A stretch of 40,066 bases of DNA, taken from NCBI GenBank assembly GCA_003166915.1, contig PMUK01000094.1, forward strand, positions 1-40,066, written 5' to 3'. Positions 31,281 to 40,066 of this stretch are shown piece after piece. Source of the stretch: Candidatus Cybelea palsarum. Lineage in GTDB: Bacteria > Vulcanimicrobiota > Vulcanimicrobiia > Vulcanimicrobiales > Vulcanimicrobiaceae. How positions within the stretch are numbered: the stretch's first letter is position 1; each line of letters opens with the position of its first letter. Position numbers and translations under genes: made by a program. A model generated the notes under the pieces. That model was not told the origin of the DNA. It was given only the letters and a program-made list of their open reading frames with translations, and ran no database searches.

Positions 31281-31300
31281 CCGCGCCGGTTAGGCGCGGC
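31280..31300. terminator. Hairpin between convergent genes
   Basis: GCCGCGCC and GGCGCGGC form a perfect 8-bp stem around GGTTA, starting at the last base of the LEA-like stop codon and 6 bases before the end of the aminotransferase gene. There is no T-tract on either side, so it may be a bidirectional, non-canonical terminator. Confidence 0.5.
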
Positions 31301-31305
31301 ACCGC

Positions 31306-32427
31306 TTAGGAGCAGTACTCGGCGATCCGCGCCACTCCGTCGCGCACGCGTTCCGCTTGCATGACCCAGCTCAGGCGCAGCCAGCCTTCCATAGATTTAC
31401 CGAACGCGATGCCCGGAATCGTAACGACGTCGAACCGCTCGATTAAGTCGTTGGCGGCGTCGAGCGATGCCATGCCCCCGGGCAATCGCACGCAGACGTA
31501 GAAGGCGCCTTCCGGATCGACGAACGGCAGGCCGCTCTCTTTGAGCATTTCGCGCACTCGAGCGCGCTGCTCGCGGTACCACGGCGCGTGCTCCTGCAGA
31601 TTGGTGGGAGACCGAAAGATTTCCAACGCGACATATTGCGCGAACGTATCGGCGCAGGATGCCGCCCAGGCATGCACCTTAATCGCTTGCTCTACGAACC
31701 CGCCCGGGCCGAGGATCCATCCCAGGCGCAGCCCGGTCAGGGCGTTACTCTTGCTCAGCGAGTTCGCGACGATCGTATGCGGATAGAGCATCGCGAGATC
31801 GGCAGCATCGTCGACAAAGCGCTGTTCGCGGTAAATTTCGTCGTGAATCAGCCAGATCGGTTCGCCCCCGCGCCGCGATAGCGCATCGACGATGGTTTCG
31901 GCCGCACCGCGCGAGATGACGCGTGCAGTCGGATTGCACGGCGAGCAGATTACGATTGCACGCGTCCGTTCGCCGATCGCGGCGATGATTCGCTCGGCAT
32001 CGAACGCGAAGTCGTCGTCATCGAGCATCGAGACGATGCGCACGCCGATTCCCTCGAGCGCCGCCATCTTGACATACGATGGAAAGGCCGGCTCGACCAC
32101 GAGCAGCTCGTCGCGCGACGGATCGAGCAGCGTCTTGAGCGTCACGTACATCGCCTCTTGCGATCCGATCGTGATGCAGACGTTCTCGGCGCGCTCCATT
32201 GCGGGATAGGCATAGTGCCGCGCGATGAGTTCGCGCAGCTCGAGATCGCCGGCGTTGGCCGTGTACTTGACGCCGTTCTCCCTCACACGCTCGAGCGCAC
32301 GCTCGAAATACTCGATTCGCGGCAGCAGCGTCGGCTCACCGAGTCCCAGATCGATCGACGTGGGACGCTTCTTGGCGGCGAGCTCCCGGATGAGCGAGGG
32401 CGCAATCCCAGAAACGCGCGGATTCAT
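31306..32427 (-). CDS. PLP-dependent class I/II aminotransferase (possible DapC)
   Basis: A 373-residue fold-type I aminotransferase. It shows IDLGLGEPTLLP, VKYTANAGDLELRELIARHY, the cofactor-contact CSPCNPTARVIS (NPTA in place of the common NPTG), IHDEIYRE, the PLP-lysine segment NSLSKSNALTGLRLGW and, near the end, LRLSWVM with the carboxylate-binding arginine. The substrate cannot be read from sequence. It lies 16 bases downstream of dapD, so N-succinyl-diaminopimelate aminotransferase (DapC) is a reasonable guess from context. An aspartate or alanine aminotransferase role is possible too. Confidence 0.88.
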   Translation of the reverse strand: MNPRVSGIAPSLIRELAAKKRPTSIDLGLGEPTLLPRIEYFERALERVRENGVKYTANAGDLELRELIARHYAYPAMERAENVCITIGSQEAMYVTLKTLLDPSRDELLVVEPAFPSYVKMAALEGIGVRIVSMLDDDDFAFDAERIIAAIGERTRAIVICSPCNPTARVISRGAAETIVDALSRRGGEPIWLIHDEIYREQRFVDDAADLAMLYPHTIVANSLSKSNALTGLRLGWILGPGGFVEQAIKVHAWAASCADTFAQYVALEIFRSPTNLQEHAPWYREQRARVREMLKESGLPFVDPEGAFYVCVRLPGGMASLDAANDLIERFDVVTIPGIAFGKSMEGWLRLSWVMQAERVRDGVARIAEYCS

Positions 32428-32443
32428 ACGGGTTGGAGTGGCT

Positions 32444-33271
32444 TCATACGGCCACGTCGTGATCGCGTAGCGCCGCGTTGAGCGAGGTCTTGAGATCGGT
32501 GGATTCGTTTCGGGTGCCTACGATCAGCGCGCACGGCGTCGCGTACGCGCCGGCGGGAAACTGCTTGGGCAGCATGCCGGGGATCACGATGGCGCGCGCC
32601 GGAATGCGGCCTTTGCTGCGAACGGGCGCCTCACCGCGCACGTCCACGATCGGAGTGGTGGCGGTTACGACGACGCCGGCGCCGAGAACGGCCTCGCGCT
32701 CGACGCGCACGCCCTCCACGACAATGCAGCGCGAACCGATGAATGCGCCGTCTTCCACGATCACGGGCGTGGCTTGGGGAGGCTCGAGAACCCCGCCGAT
32801 CCCGACTCCGCCCGAAAGATGGACGCCCTTGCCGATCTGCGCGCACGAGCCGACCGTCGCCCACGTGTCGATCATGCTACCTTCGTCGACATACGCGCCG
32901 ATATTAACGAAGCCGGGCATCAGGATAACGTTGCGTCCAAGAAAACTTCCGTACCGCGCGACGCCCGGCGGGACGCAGCGTACGCCGAGCCGCTTGTAGT
33001 TGCGCTTCACGGGCAGCTTATCGTAATAAACGAGCGCGTCGCGGTCGCGATCTCCCATCCAATCGACCGAACGGCGCGTAAAGTAGAGAAGAATGGCTTG
33101 CTTCACCCAAACGTTGGTTACCCAGTCGTCGCCGCGGCACTCGGCCACTCGCAGTTCGCCCTCGTCGAGCATTGCGATCACGCGGTCGACTGCGCGCCCG
33201 TCGCGGCCGCGCACGTCGCCCTCTCCCCGCGTCAGCGCCAAAATCTGCGTTTGAAGTTCGTCCTTCGTCAC
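32444..33271 (-). CDS. dapD: Tetrahydrodipicolinate N-succinyltransferase
   Basis: A 275-residue enzyme that adds succinyl-CoA to tetrahydrodipicolinate in the lysine/diaminopimelate pathway; length equals the enterobacterial type. The N-terminal helical part is followed by [28 protein letters not shown] and a left-handed beta-helix with [54 protein letters not shown] and [17 protein letters not shown] 33271 gives MTKDELQTQ; the frame to 33388 runs through the tkt promoter region. A perfect 7-bp hairpin ends on the first base of the start codon. Diaminopimelate is a cell-wall component, matching the envelope genes around. Confidence 0.94.
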   Translation of the reverse strand: MTKDELQTQILALTRGEGDVRGRDGRAVDRVIAMLDEGELRVAECRGDDWVTNVWVKQAILLYFTRRSVDWMGDRDRDALVYYDKLPVKRNYKRLGVRCVPPGVARYGSFLGRNVILMPGFVNIGAYVDEGSMIDTWATVGSCAQIGKGVHLSGGVGIGGVLEPPQATPVIVEDGAFIGSRCIVVEGVRVEREAVLGAGVVVTATTPIVDVRGEAPVRSKGRIPARAIVIPGMLPKQFPAGAYATPCALIVGTRNESTDLKTSLNAALRDHDVAV

Positions 33272-33287
33272 CGTAGCGGAGCTACGG
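33271..33287 (-). promoter_or_regulatory. Hairpin at the dapD start codon
   Basis: CCGTAGC and GCTACGG pair perfectly around a 3-base loop, and the last paired base is the G of the dapD GTG. No Shine-Dalgarno is visible. A folded leader could limit translation; this is inference. Confidence 0.35.
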
Positions 33288-33347
33288 CGCCAGGGAAGCG
33301 CGCCCCCGCCTCGCATTATCATAGGCCACCACGGGAAAGGAGTAATC

Positions 33348-35351
33348 GTGCCGAACTCGCCCTCCGACGAGCAGCGAATCAATGCCATCCGCTTTTTAGC
33401 CGTCGACGCGGTCCAGAAGGCGAACTCCGGTCATCCGGGCATGCCGATGGGTGCGGCCGCGATGGCCTACACGCTCTGGACCCGCCATTTTCGTTTCAAT
33501 CCCAAAGACCCGGACTGGCTGAACCGAGACCGCTTCGTGCTCTCTGCCGGCCACGGGTCGATGCTGCTCTACGCGTTGCTCTATCTCACGGGTTACGACG
33601 TTACGCTCGACGACATCAAGCACTTTCGACAACTCGGAAGCAAGACGCCCGGACACCCCGAGGCGGAGCGCACGCCGGGAGTTGAGGCAACGACCGGTCC
33701 GCTGGGGCAGGGAGTCGGCAACGCAGTGGGCATGGCGATTGCCGAGGCGCATTTGGGAGCGGTCAACAACCGTGAGGACCAATCGATCGTCGATCACTTT
33801 ACCTATTGCATCTGCGGCGACGGCGATCTCATGGAAGGCATCAGCCAGGAAGCGCTTTCCCTCGCCGGCCACCTAAAGCTCGGCAAACTCATCGTTTTCT
33901 ACGACGACAATCGGGTTTCGCTCGCCGGCCCCACGGACATCACGCTGACCGACGACCCAATCGCCCGCTTCGACGCCAGCGGCTGGCACACGCAGTTGGT
34001 CCCAATCGATAAAGGTAACGACGTCGCGACGATCGACCAGGCGATCGAAGTTGCGAAGAATGTGACGGACCGGCCGTCATTCATCGCGGTGCGCACGCAC
34101 ATCGGCTACGGTTCGCCGCGCCAAGACAACTTTTTGGCCCACGGCGAAGCGCTCGGCCCGGAAAACGTCCGCAAATCGAAGGAGGAACTCGGCTGGCCGC
34201 TCGAGCCCGACTTTTACGTGCCCGACGACGTGCTGGCATTCTATCGGCAAATCGGCGAGAAGGGCGCGGAGTCAGAGGGCCGCTGGCGCGAGACCTATGA
34301 CGTATGGAAACGCGAGAATCCGCAGCTCGGATCGGCGCTCGAACGCGCGCTGCGCGGCGAGCTTCCCAGCGATCTTCCCTGGCCTACATTCAATGCCGAA
34401 AACGGGAACGTCGCAACGCGCGACGCGGGCGGCTCGGTCATGAATGCCATCGCGATGAGCTTGCCCGAACTCGTCGGCGGATCGGCCGACCTCGATCCGT
34501 CGACCAAGACCTATCTCAAGAACTGCGGCGATTTCTCGCCGGGAAACTACTCCGGTCGCAACATCCATTACGGCGTGCGCGAGCACACGATGGCCGCCTG
34601 CACCAACGGCATCGCCCTGCACGGCGGCTTGCTTCCGTTTGCCGCCACCTTCTTCAACTTCGTCGATTATCTCAAGCCCGCGCTGCGGTTAGGCTGTCTG
34701 ACCGGCATTCACTCGATCTACGTCTTCACGCACGATTCCGTCTTCCTCGGTGAAGACGGCCCCACGCACGAACCCGTCGAGCAGCTCGCGATGCTGCGGG
34801 CCACGCCGAACTGTTACGTCGTGCGTCCCGCCGACGCGCTGGAGACGCTCGAAGCCTGGAAGCTCGCGCTCGCGCGAAAGGGCGCGCCGTGGGCGCTCGT
34901 TCTCACGCGGCAAAAGGTTCCGTTTCTGGGCGCACGCGATGCGGCCGTGAGTCGCGGCGCCTACGTGCTGTCCGAGGCCGACGGGGGCGATCCCGATCTC
35001 GTGCTGATCGCAACGGGCTCCGAAGTCTCGCTCGCGGTTGACGCCAAAAAGATTCTGCGAGACAAAGGCGTTCGCGTGCGCGTGGTCTCGATGCCGTGCT
35101 GGGAACTCTTCGATGCCCAGCCGCAGTCGTACAAGGACGACGTGCTGCCTCCCTCGATCGCGGCGCGCATGTCGATCGAAGCGGGCGCGACGCTGGGATG
35201 GGCCAAGTACGTCGGCGATCGCGGCTTCGCGTTCGGCATCGATCACTTCGGCACGTCGGCGCCGGCCGCCGACGTCGCGCGATCCTTTGGATTTACGCCG
35301 GAGAACGTCGCCAACGTTGCCCTCGAAAAGTTTGCACTTGCCGCCCGTTAG
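33348..35351 (+). CDS. tkt: Transketolase
   Basis: A 667-residue thiamine diphosphate enzyme, full length, that moves two-carbon units between sugar phosphates. The N-terminal pyrimidine-phosphate domain has [49 protein letters not shown] and [18 protein letters not shown] with the metal-binding GDG...N region ([12 protein letters not shown]). The middle domain has [30 protein letters not shown] and [19 protein letters not shown]. The start is GTG 33348 with AAAGGAG 5 bases upstream. It is the first gene of a plus-strand operon with tal-pgi, gnd and zwf, with 9 bases to the next gene. Confidence 0.97.
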   Translation: MPNSPSDEQRINAIRFLAVDAVQKANSGHPGMPMGAAAMAYTLWTRHFRFNPKDPDWLNRDRFVLSAGHGSMLLYALLYLTGYDVTLDDIKHFRQLGSKTPGHPEAERTPGVEATTGPLGQGVGNAVGMAIAEAHLGAVNNREDQSIVDHFTYCICGDGDLMEGISQEALSLAGHLKLGKLIVFYDDNRVSLAGPTDITLTDDPIARFDASGWHTQLVPIDKGNDVATIDQAIEVAKNVTDRPSFIAVRTHIGYGSPRQDNFLAHGEALGPENVRKSKEELGWPLEPDFYVPDDVLAFYRQIGEKGAESEGRWRETYDVWKRENPQLGSALERALRGELPSDLPWPTFNAENGNVATRDAGGSVMNAIAMSLPELVGGSADLDPSTKTYLKNCGDFSPGNYSGRNIHYGVREHTMAACTNGIALHGGLLPFAATFFNFVDYLKPALRLGCLTGIHSIYVFTHDSVFLGEDGPTHEPVEQLAMLRATPNCYVVRPADALETLEAWKLALARKGAPWALVLTRQKVPFLGARDAAVSRGAYVLSEADGGDPDLVLIATGSEVSLAVDAKKILRDKGVRVRVVSMPCWELFDAQPQSYKDDVLPPSIAARMSIEAGATLGWAKYVGDRGFAFGIDHFGTSAPAADVARSFGFTPENVANVALEKFALAAR

Positions 35352-35360
35352 GAGAGACCG

Positions 35361-38201
35361 ATGAAGAACCAGATCCAGCAACTGCTCGACGACGGGCAGA
35401 GCGTGTGGCTCGACAACCTCCGCCGCAATATGTTTGAGTCGGGTGAGCTCAAGCGGTTGATCGATCGGGGCTTGCGCGGGATGACAAGCAATCCGACGAT
35501 CTTCGAAAAAGCGATCGGCGCCGGCAGCGATTACGACGAACAGCTCGGAAGGCTGGTCGGCTCGGAGAAGAGCGCCGACGCGCTCTTCTGGGACCTGGCA
35601 ATCCAAGACATTCAAAGCGCGTGCGACGCCTTCGCTTCGGTCTATGAATCCTCGGGTGGCAACGACGGTTTCGTAAGCCTCGAAGTCTCCCCGCTGCTGG
35701 CCAACGACACCGCCGGCACGATCGCGATGGTGCAAGAGTTGTGGGGACGCGTGAAGCGCCCGAACGTGATGATCAAGATTCCGGGCACCAAGGCCGGCCT
35801 GCCGGCGATCGAAGAGTCCATCTACCGCGGCTACAACATCAACGTCACGCTGGTCTTTTCCGTCGAGATGTACGAACGCGCCGCGCAAGCATACGTCAAG
35901 GGTCTGCAGCGGCGTATTGCCGAGGGCAAACCGATCGACGCAATCCGTTCGGTCAACTCGGTCTTCGTCAGCCGCATCGACACCGCCATCGACAAGCTTT
36001 TGCAAGACCGCATAAGCAGGGGCGAAAAGCTCGAGCCACTGCTCGGCAAGACCGGCGTTGCAAATCTTAAGCTCACCTACCAGAAGTTTAAAGAGATCTT
36101 CTACGGGGTCGATTTTGCGGCGCTGCGGGCGAAAGGCGGCGCGGTTCAGCGGCCGTTGTGGGCCTCGACCTCAACGAAGAATCCACAGTATCCAGACCTG
36201 ATGTACGTCGAGACCGTCGTCGGCCCCGACACGATCAACACGATGCCGCCCGCAACGCTCGAGGCCCTACTCGATCACGGAACGATCGTCGCGGACACCG
36301 TGGAGAGCGACCTCGGCGCGGCCAACGACGTGATGCGCGCGCTTCAAGACGCGAAGATCTCGCTCTTCGACGTCACGCACGACCTCCAAGTCGAAGGCGT
36401 TGGGCTCTTCTCCGATTCGTTCGCGGCACTGCTCGGCGCGATCGTCTACAAGCAGAAACTCCTGGAGTCGGGTGGCGCCGAGCGCGTGCAACTCTCGCTG
36501 GGCCAGTTGAAACCGGTCTACGACGGGGCGCTCGAGAAACTCGCGTCGGCCGATTTCTTGAAGCGAATTTGGGCACACGATGCGACGCTGTGGTCGACGC
36601 AGCCCGACGACATCGCGATTATCAAGAAATCGTTAGGCTGGCTCGACATCCAGCAGCGCATGCTCGAAGAGGTCCCCGCTTTGCGCTCCTTCGCGAAAGA
36701 AGCGAAGGAGCACTTCGATTTTGCCGTGGTCTGCGGCATGGGCGGAAGCTCGCTGGCCCCCGATATTCTCGCCGACACCTTCAGACGCTGTGACGGCTAC
36801 CCGCAGTTGTACGTCCTCGATTCGACGTGTCCGCAACAGATCAAGGAACTCGAAGAGAGAATCAACGTCGGCGAGACGCTCTTCATCATCTCCAGCAAGA
36901 GCGGGACGACCACCGAACCCAACGCCTTCTACGCATACTTCCACGAGAAGGTCAGCAAGCAGGTCGGATCGTCGCAGGCCGGCCGCAACTTCGTTGCCAT
37001 CACCGATCCCGGAACGTCGCTCGACAAAGAGGCGAAGGAGGCATCGTTCCGAGAGGACTTCAAGAACGATCCGAATATCGGCGGCCGCTATTCGGCGCTC
37101 TCGTTCGTCGGCATCGCGCCCTCGGCGATAGCCGGATACGACATCAACCTGCTGCTCGATCGCGCGCTCGGCGCAATGCACGCCAACGATCGCACGGTCG
37201 ACCCCCGAAGTGCGCCCGGCGTTCGCTTCGGCGCGACGATCGGCGGCCTCGCGCAGAACGGCCGAGACAAGCTCACCATTATCACGCATCCGCAAGTCAG
37301 GGCCTTCGGGGCCTGGGCCGAGCAACTGATCGCCGAATCCACCGGCAAACTTGGGCGAGGCATCGTGCCTATCGAGGGCGAGCCGCTCGGCGAGCCCACG
37401 GACTACTCCGACGACCGCGTCTTCGCGTACGTCGGCGCCAATCTCCCCGGCCCCGATCCCGGCGTCGATGATAAGCTGCGCGCGCTCGAGGCGGCCGGTC
37501 ATCCCGCGATCCGCTTGGAGATGAACGATCCCTACGACCTCGGCGAGCAGTTCTATCTTTGGGAGATTGCCGTGGCGGCGGCGGGCGTCATCCTTGGAAT
37601 CAACGCTTTCGATCAACCCAACGTACAAGAATCGAAAGATAATACCGTCGCCCTGCTCGCGGAGTATGCGCGCAACGGCAAGTTCGACGAGCCCGCTGCC
37701 AACGTTGAAGGACCCGACTTCAGTGTAACCTACCTTTCGGGAAGCAATGACATTACCGCGCAGAACCCGACGCAGGCGCTGGCGGGCCTCTTCGCGCAGT
37801 TGCGGCCGCATGATTACAACGCCATCACCGCCTACATCGCGCGCAATCCGACGCACGCCGAACTTCTCCAGGAACTGCGTTTGAAGATCCGTGACGCGCG
37901 CCGCGTCGCGACGACGGTCGGCTTCGGCCCGCGCTTCCTCCATTCGACCGGACAGCTCCACAAAGGCGGCCCCGATTCGTGCGTCGTGCTGCAAATCACG
38001 GCCGACGATCCCGACGATCCGATGATTCCCGGCATGCAGGTCGGCTTTCGCACGCTGCTCGCCGCGCAAGCGCTCGGCGACTGGATGTCGCTCGACAAAC
38101 GGCGTCGCCGCGGCGTGCGCGTTCATCTCAAAGGCGCCGTGGAACCGGCGCTGCGCACCCTCCTTGCCGCCGCCGACGAAGCGCTCGCAGCTCGCGTCTA
38201 G
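35361..38201 (+). CDS. tal-pgi: Bifunctional transaldolase / glucose-6-phosphate isomerase
   Basis: A 946-residue fusion. Residues about 1-370 are transaldolase: MTSNPTIFEKAIGAGSDYDEQL, the Schiff-base lysine near 139 in MIKIPGTKAGLPAIEE and INVTLVFSVEMYERAAQAYVKGLQ. Residues about 380-946 are phosphoglucose isomerase: VCGMGGSSLAPDILADTF (near 456), ISSKSGTTTEPNAFYAYF (near 510), RYSALSFVGIAPSAIAGYDI and, near the C-terminus, FLHSTGQLHKGGPDS. Such fusions occur in some other bacteria; both catalytic parts look complete. It joins the non-oxidative pentose phosphate branch to glycolysis. ATG 35361 has GGAGAG 5 bases upstream. Confidence 0.96.
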   Translation: MKNQIQQLLDDGQSVWLDNLRRNMFESGELKRLIDRGLRGMTSNPTIFEKAIGAGSDYDEQLGRLVGSEKSADALFWDLAIQDIQSACDAFASVYESSGGNDGFVSLEVSPLLANDTAGTIAMVQELWGRVKRPNVMIKIPGTKAGLPAIEESIYRGYNINVTLVFSVEMYERAAQAYVKGLQRRIAEGKPIDAIRSVNSVFVSRIDTAIDKLLQDRISRGEKLEPLLGKTGVANLKLTYQKFKEIFYGVDFAALRAKGGAVQRPLWASTSTKNPQYPDLMYVETVVGPDTINTMPPATLEALLDHGTIVADTVESDLGAANDVMRALQDAKISLFDVTHDLQVEGVGLFSDSFAALLGAIVYKQKLLESGGAERVQLSLGQLKPVYDGALEKLASADFLKRIWAHDATLWSTQPDDIAIIKKSLGWLDIQQRMLEEVPALRSFAKEAKEHFDFAVVCGMGGSSLAPDILADTFRRCDGYPQLYVLDSTCPQQIKELEERINVGETLFIISSKSGTTTEPNAFYAYFHEKVSKQVGSSQAGRNFVAITDPGTSLDKEAKEASFREDFKNDPNIGGRYSALSFVGIAPSAIAGYDINLLLDRALGAMHANDRTVDPRSAPGVRFGATIGGLAQNGRDKLTIITHPQVRAFGAWAEQLIAESTGKLGRGIVPIEGEPLGEPTDYSDDRVFAYVGANLPGPDPGVDDKLRALEAAGHPAIRLEMNDPYDLGEQFYLWEIAVAAAGVILGINAFDQPNVQESKDNTVALLAEYARNGKFDEPAANVEGPDFSVTYLSGSNDITAQNPTQALAGLFAQLRPHDYNAITAYIARNPTHAELLQELRLKIRDARRVATTVGFGPRFLHSTGQLHKGGPDSCVVLQITADDPDDPMIPGMQVGFRTLLAAQALGDWMSLDKRRRRGVRVHLKGAVEPALRTLLAAADEALAARV

Positions 38202-38221
38202 ATCGAAAGGACGACTTTACA

Positions 38222-39130
38222 ATGCAACTCGGAATGGTCGGCCTCGGCAAAATGGGCAACTTTATGACGCAGCGTCTGATCGGCGGCGGCCATCAGGTCG
38301 TTGCGTACGACCGCGATCCGAAGGCCGTCGCGACCGCCGCCGGCGCCGGTGCGACCAGCGCGCAGAGTCTGCCGGATATGGTTGCCAAGCTTACCGCCTC
38401 GCCGAAAGTCGCGTGGGTGATGGTGCCTGCCGGCGCCCCGACTGACGAGACTATCACGCAGCTCGCCGACGCGATTGGCAGCGGCGGTATCATCATTGAC
38501 GGCGGAAACACGAACTATAAGGATGGCTTGAAGCTCTACGCCATTTGCAAGGCCAAAGGCGTTTCGCTGATTGATGCCGGCACGAGCGGCGGCGTTTGGG
38601 GTTTAAAAGAGGGCTACTGCCTCATGGTCGGCGGCGACGACGAGCAAGTGCACACGTGCGAGCCGATCTTTCTCACGCTAGCTCCGCCCAAAGGTTACGC
38701 GCACGTCGGTCCCGCCGGCGCGGGACATTTCTCCAAGATGGTTCATAACGGAATCGAGTACGGTCTGCTGCAGGCCTATGGCGAGGGCTTCGAGATTCTC
38801 GAGCGATCCCAGTACCCGTACGATCTCGGCCAGCTTGCCGAGCTCTGGTGTCATGGCAGCGTCGTTCGTTCGTGGCTGCTCGAGTTATTGGTCCTGGCGT
38901 TTCGCGACGATCCTGGCTTGAAAGATATTCGCGGATATGTTGACGATACCGGAGAGGGCCGCTGGACCGTTGAGACGGCCATCGACGAAAACGTTCCGGC
39001 ACCGGTGATCACGCTCTCGCTGCTCGCGCGCATGGCATCGCGCCAAGACGAATCGTTCAGCGCAAAGGTGGTCGCCGCGTTGCGCAATCAGTTCGGCGGC
39101 CATGCCGTCAAGGCCGAACCGCGTGCTTGA
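38222..39130 (+). CDS. gnd: 6-phosphogluconate dehydrogenase, decarboxylating (short form)
   Basis: A 302-residue enzyme that oxidises and decarboxylates 6-phosphogluconate to ribulose 5-phosphate. The N-terminal Rossmann motif is MQLGMVGLGKMGNFMTQRL, with WVMVPAG, IIDGGNTNYKDG, DAGTSGGVWGLKEGYCLMVGG and GAGHFSKMVHNGIEYGLLQAYGEGF, the catalytic Lys/His/Asn region. The length of about 300 matches the short YqeC/GntZ-like group, often NAD-dependent, rather than the 470-residue type. An acid residue (DR after YDRDPK) following the second strand supports NAD preference. AAAGGA lies about 10 bases before ATG 38222. Its 3' end overlaps zwf by 8 bases. Confidence 0.95.
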   Translation: MQLGMVGLGKMGNFMTQRLIGGGHQVVAYDRDPKAVATAAGAGATSAQSLPDMVAKLTASPKVAWVMVPAGAPTDETITQLADAIGSGGIIIDGGNTNYKDGLKLYAICKAKGVSLIDAGTSGGVWGLKEGYCLMVGGDDEQVHTCEPIFLTLAPPKGYAHVGPAGAGHFSKMVHNGIEYGLLQAYGEGFEILERSQYPYDLGQLAELWCHGSVVRSWLLELLVLAFRDDPGLKDIRGYVDDTGEGRWTVETAIDENVPAPVITLSLLARMASRQDESFSAKVVAALRNQFGGHAVKAEPRA

Positions 39131-40066
39131 GGAAGTCGCGGTCAACCCGCTTCGCGCGGGGTTACCGGAAGAAGGGATCACGTCGCCTTGCAGCGCGGTT
39201 TTCTTTGGCGCCAGCGGCGACCTTTTTAAACGCATGCTGTTGCCGGCGGTCTATTCCATGCACTTGCGCGGCATACTTCCGACCGCATTTGCACTGGTCG
39301 GTTTTGCACGCACGCCATATGACGACGCGGCCTTCCGCGAGTATTGCCGCAAGCAGCTCGACCTCTTCATGCCGCAGGACAAAAAGCCGCAAGGCCCGCT
39401 CTGGGAAGATTTCGCGAAGCGAATCAGTTATGTCACGGCCGATTTTACCGACACGCGGCACTTCCTCGCACTCAAAGACCGGCTCGCCCAAAACGATGCC
39501 GAGTTTGGTACCGCCGGCAATCACCTCTTCTATCTCGCAACGCCACCGCCGATCTTTCCCGAGATCATCAAGCATCTCAAGGAAGCCGGTCTCGACAAAG
39601 ACGCCAACGGCTGGACGCGCATCGTGGTGGAGAAGCCATTTGGTACCGATCTCGAATCGGCGCGAAAGCTCCAGCAGGCGATCGAAGTGGTCTTTCCCGA
39701 GAACGAGATTTACCGCATCGACCACTATCTCGGGAAGGAGCCGGTGCAGGACATCATCGCGCTGCGCTTCGCCAACACGATTTTCGAGCCGATCTGGAAC
39801 CGCAACTACGTGCAGAATATCCAGATCACTTCGGCGGAGTCGCTCGGGGTCGAAGAGCGCGGCGGCTATTACGACAGCGCCGGCGCGCTGCGCGACATGA
39901 TTCAAAATCACGTGATCAACCTGCTCGCGCTGGTTGCGATGGAGGCGCCGATCAGCTCGCACGCCGACGACATCCGCAACGAAAAGTATAAAGTACTATC
40001 GGCGATCCGGTCGCCGGCGCGTGCCGATGTCTGGTCGCTCTCGGCGCGCGGGCAGTACGGCGCGGG
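39123..40066 (+). CDS. zwf: Glucose-6-phosphate 1-dehydrogenase (partial, runs off the right edge)
   Basis: An open frame of 314 codons with no stop before the window ends. It makes 6-phosphogluconolactone from glucose 6-phosphate. The N-terminal part shows SAVFFGASGDLFKRMLLPAVY (cofactor-binding GASGDL), and further on VVEKPFGTDLESARKLQ and the active-site signature YRIDHYLGKEPVQDI. FANTIFEPIWNRNYVQNIQIT and GYYDSAGALRDMIQNHVINLL follow as in the family. GTG 39123 overlaps the gnd stop. About a third to two fifths of the protein (usual length near 500) should lie outside. The long frames starting 39127 and 39344 in another phase are shadows of this gene. Confidence 0.95.
   Translation, partial: MLEEVAVNPLRAGLPEEGITSPCSAVFFGASGDLFKRMLLPAVYSMHLRGILPTAFALVGFARTPYDDAAFREYCRKQLDLFMPQDKKPQGPLWEDFAKRISYVTADFTDTRHFLALKDRLAQNDAEFGTAGNHLFYLATPPPIFPEIIKHLKEAGLDKDANGWTRIVVEKPFGTDLESARKLQQAIEVVFPENEIYRIDHYLGKEPVQDIIALRFANTIFEPIWNRNYVQNIQITSAESLGVEERGGYYDSAGALRDMIQNHVINLLALVAMEAPISSHADDIRNEKYKVLSAIRSPARADVWSLSARGQYGA

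Noticed and set aside
34689-36005. A 438-codon minus-strand open frame across the tkt/tal-pgi junction
   Set aside because: Both genes beneath it are clearly real on the plus strand; composition is shadow-like.
36633-38126. A 497-codon minus-strand open frame opposite tal-pgi
   Set aside because: It is antisense to the well-conserved Pgi domain, has no recognisable motif and is the usual shadow frame of GC-rich codon use.
39127-39991. Two plus-strand frames (from 39127 and from 39344) in the last kilobase
   Set aside because: Both are out-of-phase shadows; the true gene is zwf in the frame from 39123, which has no stop before the edge.
1-40066. CRISPR arrays, rRNA genes, insertion-sequence transposases, riboswitches
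   Set aside because: No regularly spaced direct repeats, rRNA sequence, transposase motif or known riboswitch core was seen on reading the window.

Overview
The window is 40 kb of high-GC bacterial chromosome, almost fully coding, with no stretch over 300 bases lacking a gene. Gene content and order suggest a deep-branching Terrabacteria-type lineage. My best guess, from general familiarity and not from any search, is a Candidatus Eremiobacterota (WPS-2) relative. The reasons are a Firmicutes-like housekeeping order (yacL-like PIN/TRAM, ispD, ispF, cysE, cysS, rlmB, sigH; PASTA, rpe, thiL, rpmB, plsX; cmk, plsC, ispH) in a genome of strongly GC-rich codon use with a fused transaldolase/phosphoglucose isomerase.

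Layout. (1) 1-1589: a tyrosine integrase points at the 3' end of tRNA-Gly, followed by tRNA-Tyr; this looks like the right edge of an integrated element lying mostly left of the window. (2) 1770-4071, plus strand: an unrecognised lipoprotein, a free-standing HNH nuclease, tRNA-Thr, a VOC protein and a thioredoxin-fold [2Fe-2S] protein. (3) 4061-13188, minus strand: plsX, hemW, PIN/TRAM, ispD, ispF, cysE, cysS, rlmB, sigH and a secreted Kelch protein. (4) 13283-13474: rpmB alone on the plus strand. (5) 13458-24147, minus strand: vapB, vapC, cmk, plsC, ispH, a polyprenyl synthase, a giant two-module GT-C glycosyltransferase, yebC, a PASTA protein, rpe and thiL. (6) 24259-30466, plus strand: radA, glutamate formimidoyltransferase, a double M16 peptidase and an aldehyde dehydrogenase. 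(7) 30447-33271: cyclophilin (minus), a small LEA-like protein (plus), then dapD and an aminotransferase (minus). (8) 33348 to the right edge, plus strand: a pentose-phosphate operon tkt, tal-pgi, gnd, zwf (zwf runs off the window).

Themes. Isoprenoid supply (IspD, IspF, IspH, polyprenyl synthase) sits beside a polyprenol-phosphate-sugar-using glycosyltransferase and phospholipid enzymes (PlsX, PlsC), pointing to envelope building. The pentose-phosphate operon encodes both oxidative steps' dehydrogenases and the non-oxidative enzymes plus Pgi.

The most unusual things seen are: (a) a short dispersed repeat, five copies, all in one orientation and all within the minus-strand gene blocks, touching gene boundaries so that the repeat itself supplies stop codons (cysS, PASTA, cmk) and start codons (plsC, Kelch), and in thiL is read in frame; (b) a 165-bp near-perfect inverted repeat between the glycosyltransferase stop codon and yebC; (c) a vapBC module with a palindromic operator and an apparently leaderless mRNA, translationally coupled to the essential gene cmk; (d) a tandem GT-C fusion with a soluble beta-rich insert; (e) a near-consensus sigH promoter embedded in the end of rlmB.
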